Assembly (NCBI RefSeq): GCF_023015965.1
Contig: NZ_JALKAN010000002.1
Location: forward strand, 1 to 64,000
From: Allomuricauda sp. F6463D
Lineage (GTDB): Bacteria > Bacteroidota > Bacteroidia > Flavobacteriales > Flavobacteriaceae
DNA: 64,000 nt
Direction: 5' to 3'
Below the pieces are notes generated by a model. The model searched no databases. It was given only the letters and a program-made list of their open reading frames with translations, and was not told the origin of the DNA. Made by a program: the position numbers and the translations under genes. Below, one piece after another: positions 55,594 through 64,000 of this stretch. Numbering within the stretch: the first letter of the stretch is position 1; every line of letters starts with the position of its first letter.

Positions 55594-55601
55594 CAAAAGT
55601 A
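55594..55601 (-). promoter_or_regulatory. -7 box of the act-cta operon
   Basis: TACTTTTG is a perfect TAnnTTTG match on the minus strand. The predicted transcript starts near 55587 with a leader of about 75 bases. The -33 position has no TTG, so the promoter is called on one box only. Confidence 0.5.
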
Positions 55602-55680
55602 AGACATACAGGCATTTTTTGAAATGTTAAGGTATTTATAACTTATAATTTATAAAGATTCTAAATAACTTTGTCCCAAC

Positions 55681-55708
55681 TTGGTTATTTTAGAATAATC
55701 TACATTTG
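55681..55708 (+). promoter_or_regulatory. Promoter of the SPOR-domain gene
   Basis: TTG (55681-55683), 17 nt, TACATTTG (55701-55708). Transcription should start near 55715, about 27 bases before the ATG at 55742. Confidence 0.65.
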
Positions 55709-55741
55709 CAATAAGCTTAAACATCACAACACTGGAACAAC

Positions 55742-56119
55742 ATGAAAACCAAGGCATTTACAGTTATTTTAATTAGTTTGGCCATCCAAGTTTCCGCCCA
55801 GGAAGCACAAGTGACCATTGAACAAGATTCAAAAATCAACGAACTGGTTAAACTTTACACCAAAGCACAAGCAAATAGTGGTTTTTATCAGATTCAGGTC
55901 GGTTTTGGCAATTACAAGAAAGCACAAGAGCTGTTGAATCAAGTTGAAATTGATTTCCCTACCTGGTATTCCAAAATAGAGTTTGAATCACCCACCTATC
56001 GCGTAAGGCTTGGTAGGTTCAAAACCAAATTGGAAGCTGAACGGAAATATTTAGAGGTTCGAAAAAAATACCCTGAAGCTATGCTTCTTAAACCCGACGA
56101 AAGAGAATCGAAGTCATAA
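55742..56119 (+). CDS. SPOR-domain periplasmic protein
   Basis: Exported protein of 125 residues. Signal peptide 1-19 (ends QVSAQ). The rest is a single SPOR domain (about 50-125: YQIQVGFGNYKKAQELLNQVE, then RVRLGRFKTKLEAERKYLEVRKKYPEAMLL), the fold that binds denuded peptidoglycan at the division site. The RNP-like beta strands YQIQVG and YRVRLG are intact. Its exact role cannot be told; many SPOR proteins work in septal cell-wall remodelling. ATG at 55742, expressed from its own promoter and closed by a shared bidirectional terminator facing infB. Confidence 0.88.
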   Translation: MKTKAFTVILISLAIQVSAQEAQVTIEQDSKINELVKLYTKAQANSGFYQIQVGFGNYKKAQELLNQVEIDFPTWYSKIEFESPTYRVRLGRFKTKLEAERKYLEVRKKYPEAMLLKPDERESKS

Positions 56120-56153
56120 AAAAAACCCGCTTTATTATAAAGCGGGTTTTTTT
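56117..56153. terminator. Bidirectional terminator between SPOR gene and infB
   Basis: A stem of at least 9 bp (56126-56134 with 56138-56146), extended by A/T pairing on the flanks, has a 3-base loop. A and T tracts on both sides make it suitable for the SPOR gene (plus) and for infB (minus, stop at 56172). Confidence 0.85.
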
Positions 56154-56171
56154 TATTTGCATTAATATGTA

Positions 56172-58934
56172 TTATAATTTCTTCTTTACCGCTACTTCTT
56201 GGAAAGATTCTACAATATCCCCTTCGCGTATATCATTATAATTCTTTATCTGTAGACCACAGTCATATCCTTTGGAAACTTCTTTGACATCATCTTTAAA
56301 ACGTTTCAACGAAGCCAATTCTCCAGTATAAACAACTACACCGTCCCTAATCAACCTAATACGTGAGTTTCTAAAGATTTTACCGCTAGTAACCATACAA
56401 CCGGCAATGGTCCCTATTTTAGAAATCTTGAAGGTCTCCCTTATTTCCGCATTACCCGTGATTTCTTCTTTCATTTCCGGAGACAACATACCTTCCATTG
56501 CATCTTTCAGGTCATTGATCGCATCATAAATGATAGAGTATGTTCTGATATCGATTTCCTCTTTATCTGCAATTGATCTGGCATTGCCCATTGGACGCAC
56601 ATTAAATCCGATAATAATTGCATCAGAGGCACTTGCCAACAATACATCAGATTCTGTGATTGCACCAACTCCTTTATGAATAATATTTACTTGGATTTCA
56701 TCTGTTGATAATTTTTGGAACGAATCCGTTAAAGCTTCCACCGAACCGTCAACATCACCTTTAAGGATAATATTAAGTTCTTGGAAATCGCCCAACGCAA
56801 TCCTACGTCCAATTTCATCCAATGTAATATGACGTTGCGTTCTCACAGATTGCTCACGTTGCAACTGTGAACGTTTCGCAGCAATCTGTTTTGCTTCACG
56901 CTCATCTTCCAGAACGTGGAATCTATCTCCTGCTTGCGGAGCTCCATCCAGACCTAAAATTGAGATTGGCGTGGAAGGCCCGGCACTTTCAATATTATTC
57001 CCTCTTTCATCATGCATAGCTTTGACCTTCCCACTACAAGTTCCGGCCAACACATAATCACCAATGTTCAAGGTACCGGTCTGCACTAATATAGTGGCAA
57101 CATAACCTCTACCTTTATCTAAGAAAGCTTCCACAACCGTACCAACTGCAAATCTATCGGGATTTGCTTTTAGTTCCAATAATTCAGCTTCCAACAATAC
57201 TTTCTCCAATAATTCAGGAACTCCTTGACCTGTTTTGGCAGAAATATCTTGGGATTGGACTTTTCCTCCCCAATCTTCCACCAACAAATTCATACTGGCC
57301 AATCCTTCTTTTATTCTATCTGGGTTTGCCGTTGACTTATCAACTTTGTTGATTGCAAATACAATCGGCACTCCCGCAGCTTGTGCATGACTTATAGCCT
57401 CCTTTGTTTGAGGCATAATATCGTCGTCCGCGGCAATTACAATAATTGCAATATCAGTAACTTGAGCACCACGTGCCCGCATCGCGGTAAACGCTTCGTG
57501 ACCAGGAGTATCCAAGAATGTAATTTTCTGTCCATCTTGCAATGCAACTCCGTATGCTCCAATGTGCTGAGTAATTCCACCGCTTTCACCAGCAATTACG
57601 TTTTCTTGTCGAACATAATCCAACAACGACGTTTTACCGTGATCCACGTGACCCATTACTGTAACTATAGGCGCCCTTGGCTCTAAATCTTCAGGAACAT
57701 CCTCTACCTCTTCAATGGTCTCCTCTATCTCCGCAGTTACGAATTCAACTTCGTAACCAAATTCATCAGCTACAATCGAAAGTGTCTCAGCATCTAAACG
57801 CTGATTGAGCGTAACCATGATACCCAAGGACATACATGCCGATATAATTTGGGTTGTGGAAACGTTCATCATGGTAGCAAGCTCATTGACAGTAACAAAC
57901 TCTGTTACTTTGAGGATCTTGCTCTCCATTTCCTGTTTTTCAAGATCTTTTTCCGTTTGCTGACGGTGCTGATCTCGTTTTTCCCTACGGTATTTAGCTC
58001 CTTTTCCTTTACTGGATTTCCCTTGAAGTTTTTCAAGAGTCTCCCTTACTTGTTTTTGTACTTCTTCTTCGGTAGGCTCAACCTTTGGTGCTGTTGAACG
58101 CTGTCCTTTTCTTCCTGCTGCACCTCTATTATTACGCGCACCACCTGATTGTGGGCCACTCTTAACAATCCTTCTTCTACGTTTTTTACGCTCCGCTCCA
58201 TCGGATGCTCCTCCTTTGGATTTCTGAGCATCTTCCTTCTTCTTCTTAACGGGCTTCTTAAACTGGGAAAGGTCTATTTTATCTCCAGTAATCTTAGGTC
58301 CGGAAAGTTTTTGATACTTCGTTTTTATAGTGCCTGTTTCAGGATCTTCTGAAGCCTCCTTTCTTTGTTCTTTCGCCTCAACATCTTTCGCCTCTACCTC
58401 CTTAACCTCTTCTGGCTTTTCCTTAACCGCTTCTACTGGTTCCGGAGCCTGGGGCTTTTCTTGCTCTTGCGGCTCCTCTTGGACTTCTTTTGGCTCTCCC
58501 TCTTTTTTGGGGCTTTCTATCTTAGGAGTTTCTTTCTTAGGAGATTCTTTTTTTGGTTGATCAGGTTTTTTGTCCAAATCTATTTTACCAACAGTCTTGG
58601 GCCCTGTAAGCTCAGCTTTAGCTTTCACTACGTGCTGTTCTGCCTCTTTCTTTTCTTTGGCTAACCTACGTTCTTCCTGTTCTTTCTCCATTCGGATTCG
58701 GATAGCTTCCTTTTCTTTCCGCTTTTCCTCACCAACTTCCTTGGAAGCAACCTTTTTGCTCTTATCCGTTTGGAATTCATCCAACAGAACTTGATACACC
58801 TCATTGGAAATCTTTGTTGTAGGCCGAGCCTCTACCTCATGCCCTTCCGAGTTAAGGTAGTCGACCGCTCTATCCAGTGAAATATTCAATTCTCTAAGAA
58901 CTTTGTTCAGTCGTATTGTTGGATTTTCTGCCAT
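56172..58934 (-). CDS. infB: Translation initiation factor IF-2
   Basis: GTPase that places initiator tRNA on the 30S subunit; 920 residues. N-terminal IF2_N segment ([25 protein letters not shown]), then a long charged linker rich in Lys/Glu/Pro (about 60-340; poorly conserved), a second IF2_N-like domain ([21 protein letters not shown]), and the GTPase core with G1 GHVDHGKT (about 426-433), G3 DTPGHEAF, G4 NKVDK, followed by domains II-IV. Third gene of rimP-nusA-infB, 42 bases after nusA. ATG at 58934. Normal length for Bacteroidota, whose linker is long. Confidence 0.97.
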   Translation of the reverse strand: MAENPTIRLNKVLRELNISLDRAVDYLNSEGHEVEARPTTKISNEVYQVLLDEFQTDKSKKVASKEVGEEKRKEKEAIRIRMEKEQEERRLAKEKKEAEQHVVKAKAELTGPKTVGKIDLDKKPDQPKKESPKKETPKIESPKKEGEPKEVQEEPQEQEKPQAPEPVEAVKEKPEEVKEVEAKDVEAKEQRKEASEDPETGTIKTKYQKLSGPKITGDKIDLSQFKKPVKKKKEDAQKSKGGASDGAERKKRRRRIVKSGPQSGGARNNRGAAGRKGQRSTAPKVEPTEEEVQKQVRETLEKLQGKSSKGKGAKYRREKRDQHRQQTEKDLEKQEMESKILKVTEFVTVNELATMMNVSTTQIISACMSLGIMVTLNQRLDAETLSIVADEFGYEVEFVTAEIEETIEEVEDVPEDLEPRAPIVTVMGHVDHGKTSLLDYVRQENVIAGESGGITQHIGAYGVALQDGQKITFLDTPGHEAFTAMRARGAQVTDIAIIVIAADDDIMPQTKEAISHAQAAGVPIVFAINKVDKSTANPDRIKEGLASMNLLVEDWGGKVQSQDISAKTGQGVPELLEKVLLEAELLELKANPDRFAVGTVVEAFLDKGRGYVATILVQTGTLNIGDYVLAGTCSGKVKAMHDERGNNIESAGPSTPISILGLDGAPQAGDRFHVLEDEREAKQIAAKRSQLQREQSVRTQRHITLDEIGRRIALGDFQELNIILKGDVDGSVEALTDSFQKLSTDEIQVNIIHKGVGAITESDVLLASASDAIIIGFNVRPMGNARSIADKEEIDIRTYSIIYDAINDLKDAMEGMLSPEMKEEITGNAEIRETFKISKIGTIAGCMVTSGKIFRNSRIRLIRDGVVVYTGELASLKRFKDDVKEVSKGYDCGLQIKNYNDIREGDIVESFQEVAVKKKL

Positions 58935-58976
58935 AAATAATTTTACTTGCCCTAAATTTTCGCTGCTAATATAAGC

Positions 58977-60209
58977 CTAATCTTCAAATTCTTCCTTGAG
59001 GATGCGAACGACCTCTTGAATTGTTTCTTCTTCCAAATCTGTCCGCTTCACCAAATCTTTAACATCTTGTTCCAAAACGCTGCGTGCAGTATCCAACCCA
59101 ATCTTCTTGAGTTCTTCGATAACCCAGCTTTCAATTTCATCGGAAAACTCGGTCAACTCAACATCTTCCTCAACACCTTCACGGAACACATCTATCTCAT
59201 AGCCAGTTAATTGACCAGCTAATCGTATGTTATGCCCACCTCTACCAATTGCCTTGGACACTTCCTCTGGCTTTAGGTAAACTTGAGCTGTTTTTTTCTC
59301 GTCGTTCAGTTTTACTGATGACACCCTAGCAGGACTAAGTGCACGGGTTACCATTAATTGCGGGTTATTGGTCCAATTGATAACATCTATGTTCTCATTC
59401 CCCAATTCACGAACAATGCCATGGATTCTGGATCCTTTCATACCTACACAGGCACCTACTGGATCAATTCTATCATCATAAGAGTCCACTGCGACCTTAG
59501 CTTTTTCGCCAGGTATTCGGACTGCTTTTTTAATGGTGATCAAACCATCGAACACTTCCGGAATCTCTTGGAAGAACAATTGCTCCAAGAAAATAGGCGA
59601 TGTTCTGGACATGATAATGGCAGGCTTGTTTCCTTTAAGCTCCACACTTTCGATAATTCCACGAACATTGTCTCCTTTGCGAAAAAAATCTGATGGAATT
59701 TGTTTTTCCTTTGGAAGAATGATTTCATTCCCTTCATCATCCAATAAAATTACGGCGCGATGTCTTATATGATGTACTTCGGCCGTATAAATTTCACCTT
59801 CTAAATCCTTGAACTGTTTGTAAATGGTAGTATTATCATGCTCATGAATCTTAGAAATCAAATTTTGACGTAATGCCAAAATTGCCCTTCTTCCCAGGTC
59901 AATTAGTTTAACTTCTTCCGAAACATCTTCCCCTACCTCAAAATCTGGCTCGATTTTTCTAGCCTCAGATAAGGATATTTCCTCATTTGGCTCTTCCACT
60001 TCGCCATCTTCCACAACAATTCGGTTTCTCCATATTTCTAAATCTCCTTTGTCGGGATTGATAATAATATCAAAATTGTCGTCAGAACCAAATTTCTTCT
60101 TAAGTGCACCTCGGAAAACTTCCTCCAAAATTGCCATAAGGGTCACCCTGTCAATAAACTTATCGTCCTTAAACTCCGAAAAGGATTCGATGAGCGCTAG
60201 GTTTTCCAT
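58977..60209 (-). CDS. nusA: Transcription elongation/termination factor NusA
   Basis: 410-residue NusA: N-terminal RNA-polymerase-binding domain (1-130), S1 domain (about 135-200), and two KH domains (about 230-345, with IRLAGQLTGYEIDVF). It lacks the two C-terminal acidic repeats of the 495-residue E. coli protein and ends in an acidic ILKEEFED tail, as in other Bacteroidota. NusA modulates pausing and intrinsic termination, so it may act on the hairpin in its own operon leader. Between rimP (12 bases) and infB. ATG at 60209. Confidence 0.96.
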   Translation of the reverse strand: MENLALIESFSEFKDDKFIDRVTLMAILEEVFRGALKKKFGSDDNFDIIINPDKGDLEIWRNRIVVEDGEVEEPNEEISLSEARKIEPDFEVGEDVSEEVKLIDLGRRAILALRQNLISKIHEHDNTTIYKQFKDLEGEIYTAEVHHIRHRAVILLDDEGNEIILPKEKQIPSDFFRKGDNVRGIIESVELKGNKPAIIMSRTSPIFLEQLFFQEIPEVFDGLITIKKAVRIPGEKAKVAVDSYDDRIDPVGACVGMKGSRIHGIVRELGNENIDVINWTNNPQLMVTRALSPARVSSVKLNDEKKTAQVYLKPEEVSKAIGRGGHNIRLAGQLTGYEIDVFREGVEEDVELTEFSDEIESWVIEELKKIGLDTARSVLEQDVKDLVKRTDLEEETIQEVVRILKEEFED

Positions 60210-60221
60210 TTTCTACTACAA

Positions 60222-60683
60222 TTAAAATTTTAATTTAACTTTTGCCTCTTGAATGTCAGAAAATGCGATTTCTTGCTTTTTCTGCACTGTAATTTTTCCT
60301 TTACCTATAGGCTTCGGCTCACGCGCCTTCCACTCCAAGGTAATACTATTTATCGAACTGTCCACCAGTGTTCCTTCCAATTCCCCGGAACTGGTCTTCA
60401 CCTTTAATTTTCTTCCGATATTTTTTTTATACTGTCGCGGTAACCTCAATGGAGATGCAGCGCCAGCAGATGTAACCTCTAGGGAAAAATCCTCTTCTTC
60501 ACGGTCTAGATTATGTTCTATCGCCCTACTAACATTCATACAGTCCTGAAGACTCACACCCTCATCACCATCCAATACAACTTTGATGCTATTGTCGCCG
60601 CCAACTGTAAAATCGACCAAGAACAAGGAAGAATTTTCTTCCAAGGCTTTATTGAGCAACAACTGCACTTTATTCTTCAACAT
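60222..60683 (-). CDS. rimP: Ribosome maturation factor RimP
   Basis: Assembly factor for the 30S subunit, 153 residues from the ATG at 60683. An in-frame TTG at 60695 would add four residues and is discounted. N-terminal alpha/beta domain (LFLVDFTVGGDNSIKVVLDGDEGVSLQDCMNVSRAIE), then the conserved DFSLEVTSAGAASPL (family SSPGLDRPL site; here modified), then an SH3-like C-terminal domain. First gene of the operon. The start lies about 68 bases after the predicted transcription start, and the hairpin at 60708-60728 falls within that leader. Confidence 0.93.
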   Translation of the reverse strand: MLKNKVQLLLNKALEENSSLFLVDFTVGGDNSIKVVLDGDEGVSLQDCMNVSRAIEHNLDREEEDFSLEVTSAGAASPLRLPRQYKKNIGRKLKVKTSSGELEGTLVDSSINSITLEWKAREPKPIGKGKITVQKKQEIAFSDIQEAKVKLKF

Positions 60684-60699
60684 ATAATTGAGCAATAAG

Positions 60700-60728
60700 T
60701 AATAAAAGAGGGGACTCGAAGTCCCCTC
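60700..60728 (-). terminator. Terminator-like hairpin in the rimP-nusA-infB leader
   Basis: A perfect 9-bp GC-rich stem (60708-60716 with 60720-60728) has a 3-base loop (or a UUCGA pentaloop). On the minus strand it is followed by TTTTATTA. It lies between the predicted promoter and the rimP start, not after any gene, which points to attenuation. It could also be only a leader structure. Confidence 0.6.
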
Positions 60729-60757
60729 ATGAATACTTTTATATCCGTTCAGTGGTG

Positions 60758-60789
60758 CAAATATACAAATAATAATATCGCATGTGCAA
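60758..60789 (-). promoter_or_regulatory. Promoter of rimP-nusA-infB
   Basis: On the minus strand, TTG (60787-60789) is followed after 21 nt by TATATTTG (60758-60765). Expected transcription start near 60751, leaving a leader of about 68 bases that includes the hairpin at 60708-60728. Confidence 0.65.
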
Positions 60790-60980
60790 CCCCTACCAAC
60801 ACAAAAATAACGCTTCCCATTCTATTGTTCAGCAGATTAACTATAGCCAAAAAGATTTAAAAGTACCATTAATGCTTTTTGTGATCAGTATTTTAAATAA
60901 ACAAAAACATTGAATAAAAAATAACAATCCATCAATTCCAGAGCCTTAACACCCATTTTATGTGCTTTCACAACAAATAT

Positions 60981-61010
60981 TTTGAACTGAGAACCTACCC
61001 CATATTTTTG
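60981..61010 (+). promoter_or_regulatory. Promoter of the PA14/lectin surface-protein gene
   Basis: TTTG (60981-60984), 18 nt, TATTTTTG (61003-61010). Transcription should start near 61017, about 44 bases before the ATG at 61061. Confidence 0.7.
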
Positions 61011-61060
61011 TAGTTTAATCAATACTGTACATGTATATAACCTCGTTCTACAAGAAGAAA

Positions 61061-64000
61061 ATGAACCATTTTCCAAATAAATGGATGTTTATATTGGCAT
61101 TTTTTCTGTTGGGAACATTTCTTTCCTTTGCCCAAACAACTATTTGGAGTGAAAATTTCGATAGTTATAACAACAATACCCAAAGTGGAACAGCAACCGG
61201 ATCTTCATCCACAAGTTGGACAACTAATCAAGGTAACAAATTATCCGTGCGGAACAACGCATTAAGAGGTAGAAATTTGGGCTCGGAAGGCACATGGGAG
61301 ATTAACTCCATTGATATTACTGGATATGACTTTATCAGCTTCAGTATGGACACAAGGGTCAATAATCAAAACCAAATGGACAATGGTAGTGATTACTTTA
61401 TTGGTGAATACCGTTTAGATGGAGGATCATGGCAGGAGTTCGTGGATGTTTCAGGATCAAGTTCAGATCCATTGGATTCCTCGTATAAAGTAAATTTACC
61501 CACTTCTGGAAGTTCTTCCCTGGAAATTAGGGTTCGAATGGACAATAACAATAATAACGAACAATATTTTATAGATAACGTAGTAGTTGAAGGTGTTTCT
61601 GGAATATGTAATGGAGAAGTTGACTTTGAATTTTATGACAGCATCCCAAGTGGCTACACAACCGACAATATACCGACCTCTGGCTTTCAAGGTTCTGGAG
61701 TATTTACCAGTTTTGATGTGGACGCCTTGCAAGCACAAGAAGACCCAGGGGACACCAATAGCTTTAGTATAAGATATAGCGGATATATTCAAATAGACAC
61801 CCCGGGCACTTATACCTTTTACACCACCTCAGATGATGGTTCCAAATTATTCATTGATGGTACAGAAGTAGTAGATAATGATGGAAACCATGGCACCGAA
61901 GAAGAGTCTGGCAATATTTCCCTTACATCGGGATTACATACTATTACCGTCTTATATTTTGAAAATAGTGGTGGAGAAATATTGACCGTTCAATATCGGG
62001 GCCCTTCCATTTCAAAACAAAATATTCCTTTTTCAAAATTATATTCCACCTGTAGTCAACCCATTGCGGATCTCGATAATGATGGAATAGATGACGAAAC
62101 CGATATCGATGATGACAATGATGGCATCTTGGATGTTGATGAATGTGGTGATGCTGGCGGAAATTATGTTCAGACTGCAACTAGCATACAATATTTTAAT
62201 AACGCATCCAATGCGGAAGGAAACCCCGGCACCACCTACGCTGCCAACTCGGTTTCAACCTACGAAGGTCAGTCCATACTATTGTTCCAATTCGCTGAAG
62301 ACATACCAGTCGGAACTACCGTAAGTGTATTCCTTGGAGCTGACCCATCTGTTTCAAATACTAACATGCAGATTCAAAATACCAGTGGCAACTGGATTGC
62401 CAATGCCAACAATATTCCATCTGGATCAATTACGGAAATTACGTTTACTGTTTCATCCAGCAATTTCCAATCCTTCAGGGTTATGGCTTATCAAGTAGGA
62501 GCCCGCGTGTACGGAGCAAGTTATGGAGCCACTGTTGATTGCAGCACCTTGGACACGGATGGCGACGGTATACCCAACTATCAAGACTTGGATAGTGATG
62601 GAGATGGCATCCCAGATAATGTGGAAGCACAATCATCAACAAGCTACATCTCACCATCCGGAATAGATGCAAACAACAACGGTTTGGACGACGCATATGA
62701 AAGCGGTGGAGTTTCATCTATAGATACTGACGGTGATGGAACCCCTGATTTTATGGATACGGACAGTGACAACGATGGCACCAACGACACCAACGAAGCC
62801 GCATTGACTCTTTCTGGGTCCGATAGCGATGGCGATGGACTAGATGACACCATTGACACAACTACAGGGTATGGAGACCCCGGAGGCACCATTGACAACC
62901 CAACAAATACAAATGGAAGCACGCTAATGCTACCCGATTCAGATGGAGATCTTGGCTCTGGCGGAGATTTAGATTTTAGGGACGATACCGTGGATGCGAA
63001 CGACCCACCTACCATTTCGGCAACAGGGGACCAACAATTTTGTCCTAGCGATACTATTTCAGTAGTAGAAAGCGTAAGCATTACAGATTCCGATAGCAGT
63101 ACTTTGGATGCTGTTTACGTACAAATTACTTCCAACTATGATGTTTCTGGCGATCTATTAAGCCTAACGGGCACACACCCAAACATAACCGCAAGTTGGG
63201 ATACTTCGGAAGGAAGACTGTTATTGAACGGTCCAGCTACGTTGGCCGAATTTGAGGCTGCAGTTGATGCAGTCGTGTTCCAAACCACGGCAACCGTAGC
63301 TTCAGGGGATACCAGAACGTTTTCGATAGTATTGAACGAAGCCAATTACCTAGAATCAACAGGGCATTATTACGAATACGTACCCTCGCTGGGAATTACG
63401 TGGACAGCTGCAAGGAATGCTGCTGCACTAAGAACATTTTATGGACTTCAGGGATATTTGGCCACCATAACGGTACAAGACGAATCAGACCTATTGGGAG
63501 CACAAGCTCCTGGCGCTGGATGGATTGGCGCAAGTGACGCAACCACGGAAGGAGATTGGTACTGGGTCACTGGCCCAGAAGCAGGAACGCTCTTTTGGAG
63601 AGGGACTGCTGGAGGCACTGCATTTGCCTATGAATTCTGGAACTCTGGCGAACCTAACCAATCTGGAAATGAGGACTATGCACATATTACTGCCCCAGGG
63701 GTAGGGCTCGATGGCTCTTGGAACGACCTTTCCAACACTGGAGCCTCAAGTGGGGTCTATCAGCCTCAAGGGTATTTGGTGGAATATGGAGGTATGCCCG
63801 GAGACCCTCCTTACCCTGATTTAGCAGCCACCACGACCATTACTGTTGAAAACACTGCCCCTACAGCCAGTACACCAGAACCTATATCTGTGTACTGCAC
63901 TAGCGATATACCTGCAGCAGACATCACAATCATAACAGACGAAGCAGATAATTGTGACCCAAATCCAACCGTAAGCTTTGTTAGCGATGTAAGTGATGGT
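61061..64000 (+). CDS. Secreted multidomain PA14 / TSP type 3 / C-type lectin protein (cut by right edge)
   Basis: The frame from ATG 61061 is open for 980 codons to the right edge. Signal peptide 1-25 (ends SFAQ). Then: a beta-sandwich N-terminal domain (about 27-180); a PA14 domain (about 182-323; [21 protein letters not shown]); thrombospondin type 3 calcium repeats (about 337-361, 496-524 and 534-598; [20 protein letters not shown]); an Ig/cadherin-like region; a C-type lectin domain (about 765-909) that keeps the EPN and WND calcium/sugar motifs; and the start of a further Ig-like repeat. A type IX sorting domain would be past the edge. Likely a surface adhesin or polysaccharide-binding protein. 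Strong promoter upstream. Confidence 0.85.
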   Translation, partial: MNHFPNKWMFILAFFLLGTFLSFAQTTIWSENFDSYNNNTQSGTATGSSSTSWTTNQGNKLSVRNNALRGRNLGSEGTWEINSIDITGYDFISFSMDTRVNNQNQMDNGSDYFIGEYRLDGGSWQEFVDVSGSSSDPLDSSYKVNLPTSGSSSLEIRVRMDNNNNNEQYFIDNVVVEGVSGICNGEVDFEFYDSIPSGYTTDNIPTSGFQGSGVFTSFDVDALQAQEDPGDTNSFSIRYSGYIQIDTPGTYTFYTTSDDGSKLFIDGTEVVDNDGNHGTEEESGNISLTSGLHTITVLYFENSGGEILTVQYRGPSISKQNIPFSKLYSTCSQPIADLDNDGIDDETDIDDDNDGILDVDECGDAGGNYVQTATSIQYFNNASNAEGNPGTTYAANSVSTYEGQSILLFQFAEDIPVGTTVSVFLGADPSVSNTNMQIQNTSGNWIANANNIPSGSITEITFTVSSSNFQSFRVMAYQVGARVYGASYGATVDCSTLDTDGDGIPNYQDLDSDGDGIPDNVEAQSSTSYISPSGIDANNNGLDDAYESGGVSSIDTDGDGTPDFMDTDSDNDGTNDTNEAALTLSGSDSDGDGLDDTIDTTTGYGDPGGTIDNPTNTNGSTLMLPDSDGDLGSGGDLDFRDDTVDANDPPTISATGDQQFCPSDTISVVESVSITDSDSSTLDAVYVQITSNYDVSGDLLSLTGTHPNITASWDTSEGRLLLNGPATLAEFEAAVDAVVFQTTATVASGDTRTFSIVLNEANYLESTGHYYEYVPSLGITWTAARNAAALRTFYGLQGYLATITVQDESDLLGAQAPGAGWIGASDATTEGDWYWVTGPEAGTLFWRGTAGGTAFAYEFWNSGEPNQSGNEDYAHITAPGVGLDGSWNDLSNTGASSGVYQPQGYLVEYGGMPGDPPYPDLAATTTITVENTAPTASTPEPISVYCTSDIPAADITIITDEADNCDPNPTVSFVSDVSDG

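Larger units (their letters stand above)
60684..61060. other. Intergenic region with two divergent promoters and a leader hairpin
   Basis: 377 bases without a gene between rimP (minus) and the PA14/lectin gene (plus). It holds the rimP promoter (60758-60789, minus), a leader hairpin (60708-60728), and the promoter of the surface-protein gene (60981-61010, plus). The remaining roughly 190 bases between the two promoters are AT-rich and show no tRNA, small RNA or repeat that I can support. Confidence 0.8.

Noticed and set aside
60885..61076. Minus-strand 63-residue frame upstream of the lectin gene
   Set aside because: It covers the plus-strand promoter and start codon and shows no domain or signal peptide.
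62091..63685. Small frames on both strands inside the lectin gene
   Set aside because: The main plus frame stays open through 64000 with consistent domains, so these are shadows.

Overview
The window is ordinary chromosome of a flavobacterium (phylum Bacteroidota, class Flavobacteriia). The evidence is the gene set: sprA and a PorP/SprF-type protein of the type IX secretion and gliding apparatus, an alternative complex III (act) operon feeding an aa3-type oxidase, LytS/LytTR-type signalling, a MaeB-type malic enzyme, and promoters of the Bacteroidota type (TTG, 17-21 nt, TAnnTTTG). Coding sequence is AT-rich. I do not claim a genus. I saw no rRNA, tRNA, CRISPR array, prophage or insertion sequence.

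Layout. Positions 1-533 are the 5' end of a large secreted Calx-beta repeat protein on the minus strand, cut by the left edge, with exact DNA repeats and a higher GC content than its surroundings. Positions 677-5194 (minus) hold fabD, a gamma-carbonic-anhydrase-like protein, and a LytTR regulator with its TPR histidine kinase. Positions 5395-11932 hold a secreted vWA protein, a PorP/SprF protein, an Nfu-type iron-sulfur protein, dodecin, a DUF255 protein and an MscS channel. Positions 11929-18358 (minus) carry a MacAB/TolC-like efflux operon (ATPase, two permeases, adaptor, outer-membrane channel) followed by tsaB. Positions 18635-23770 (minus) are a cytochrome oxidase accessory cluster: heme O synthase, two subunit III proteins, subunit IV, a cysteine-less SCO-like protein, a true SCO protein, a DUF420 protein and a 70-residue CxxC protein.

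Positions 23920-35560 (minus) hold tonB, vanZ-like, gcvH, the 7.1-kb sprA, ruvA and maeB. Positions 35687-43615 hold an MFS sugar transporter, queG, a TsdA-like dihaem cytochrome, ruvB, an acyl-CoA oxidase-like enzyme (plus strand) and a GIN-domain protein. Positions 43733-55512 (minus) are the respiratory operon actABCDEF-ctaC-ctaD, which with the 18.6-23.8 kb cluster gives a menaquinol to cytochrome c to O2 branch and most of its assembly factors. After a SPOR-domain gene (plus), infB, nusA and rimP (minus) form the transcription/translation operon, with a terminator-like hairpin in its leader. From 61061 to the right edge a plus-strand gene encodes a multidomain secreted protein with PA14, thrombospondin type 3 and C-type lectin domains, incomplete at the edge.

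The most notable points are the helix-hairpin-helix domain fused to ActC, the leader hairpin before rimP-nusA-infB, the small CxxC protein and cysteine-less SCO homologue in the oxidase cluster, the TsdA-like cytochrome, and the two repeat-rich surface proteins at the window ends. I did not find a clearly new defence or mobile system.
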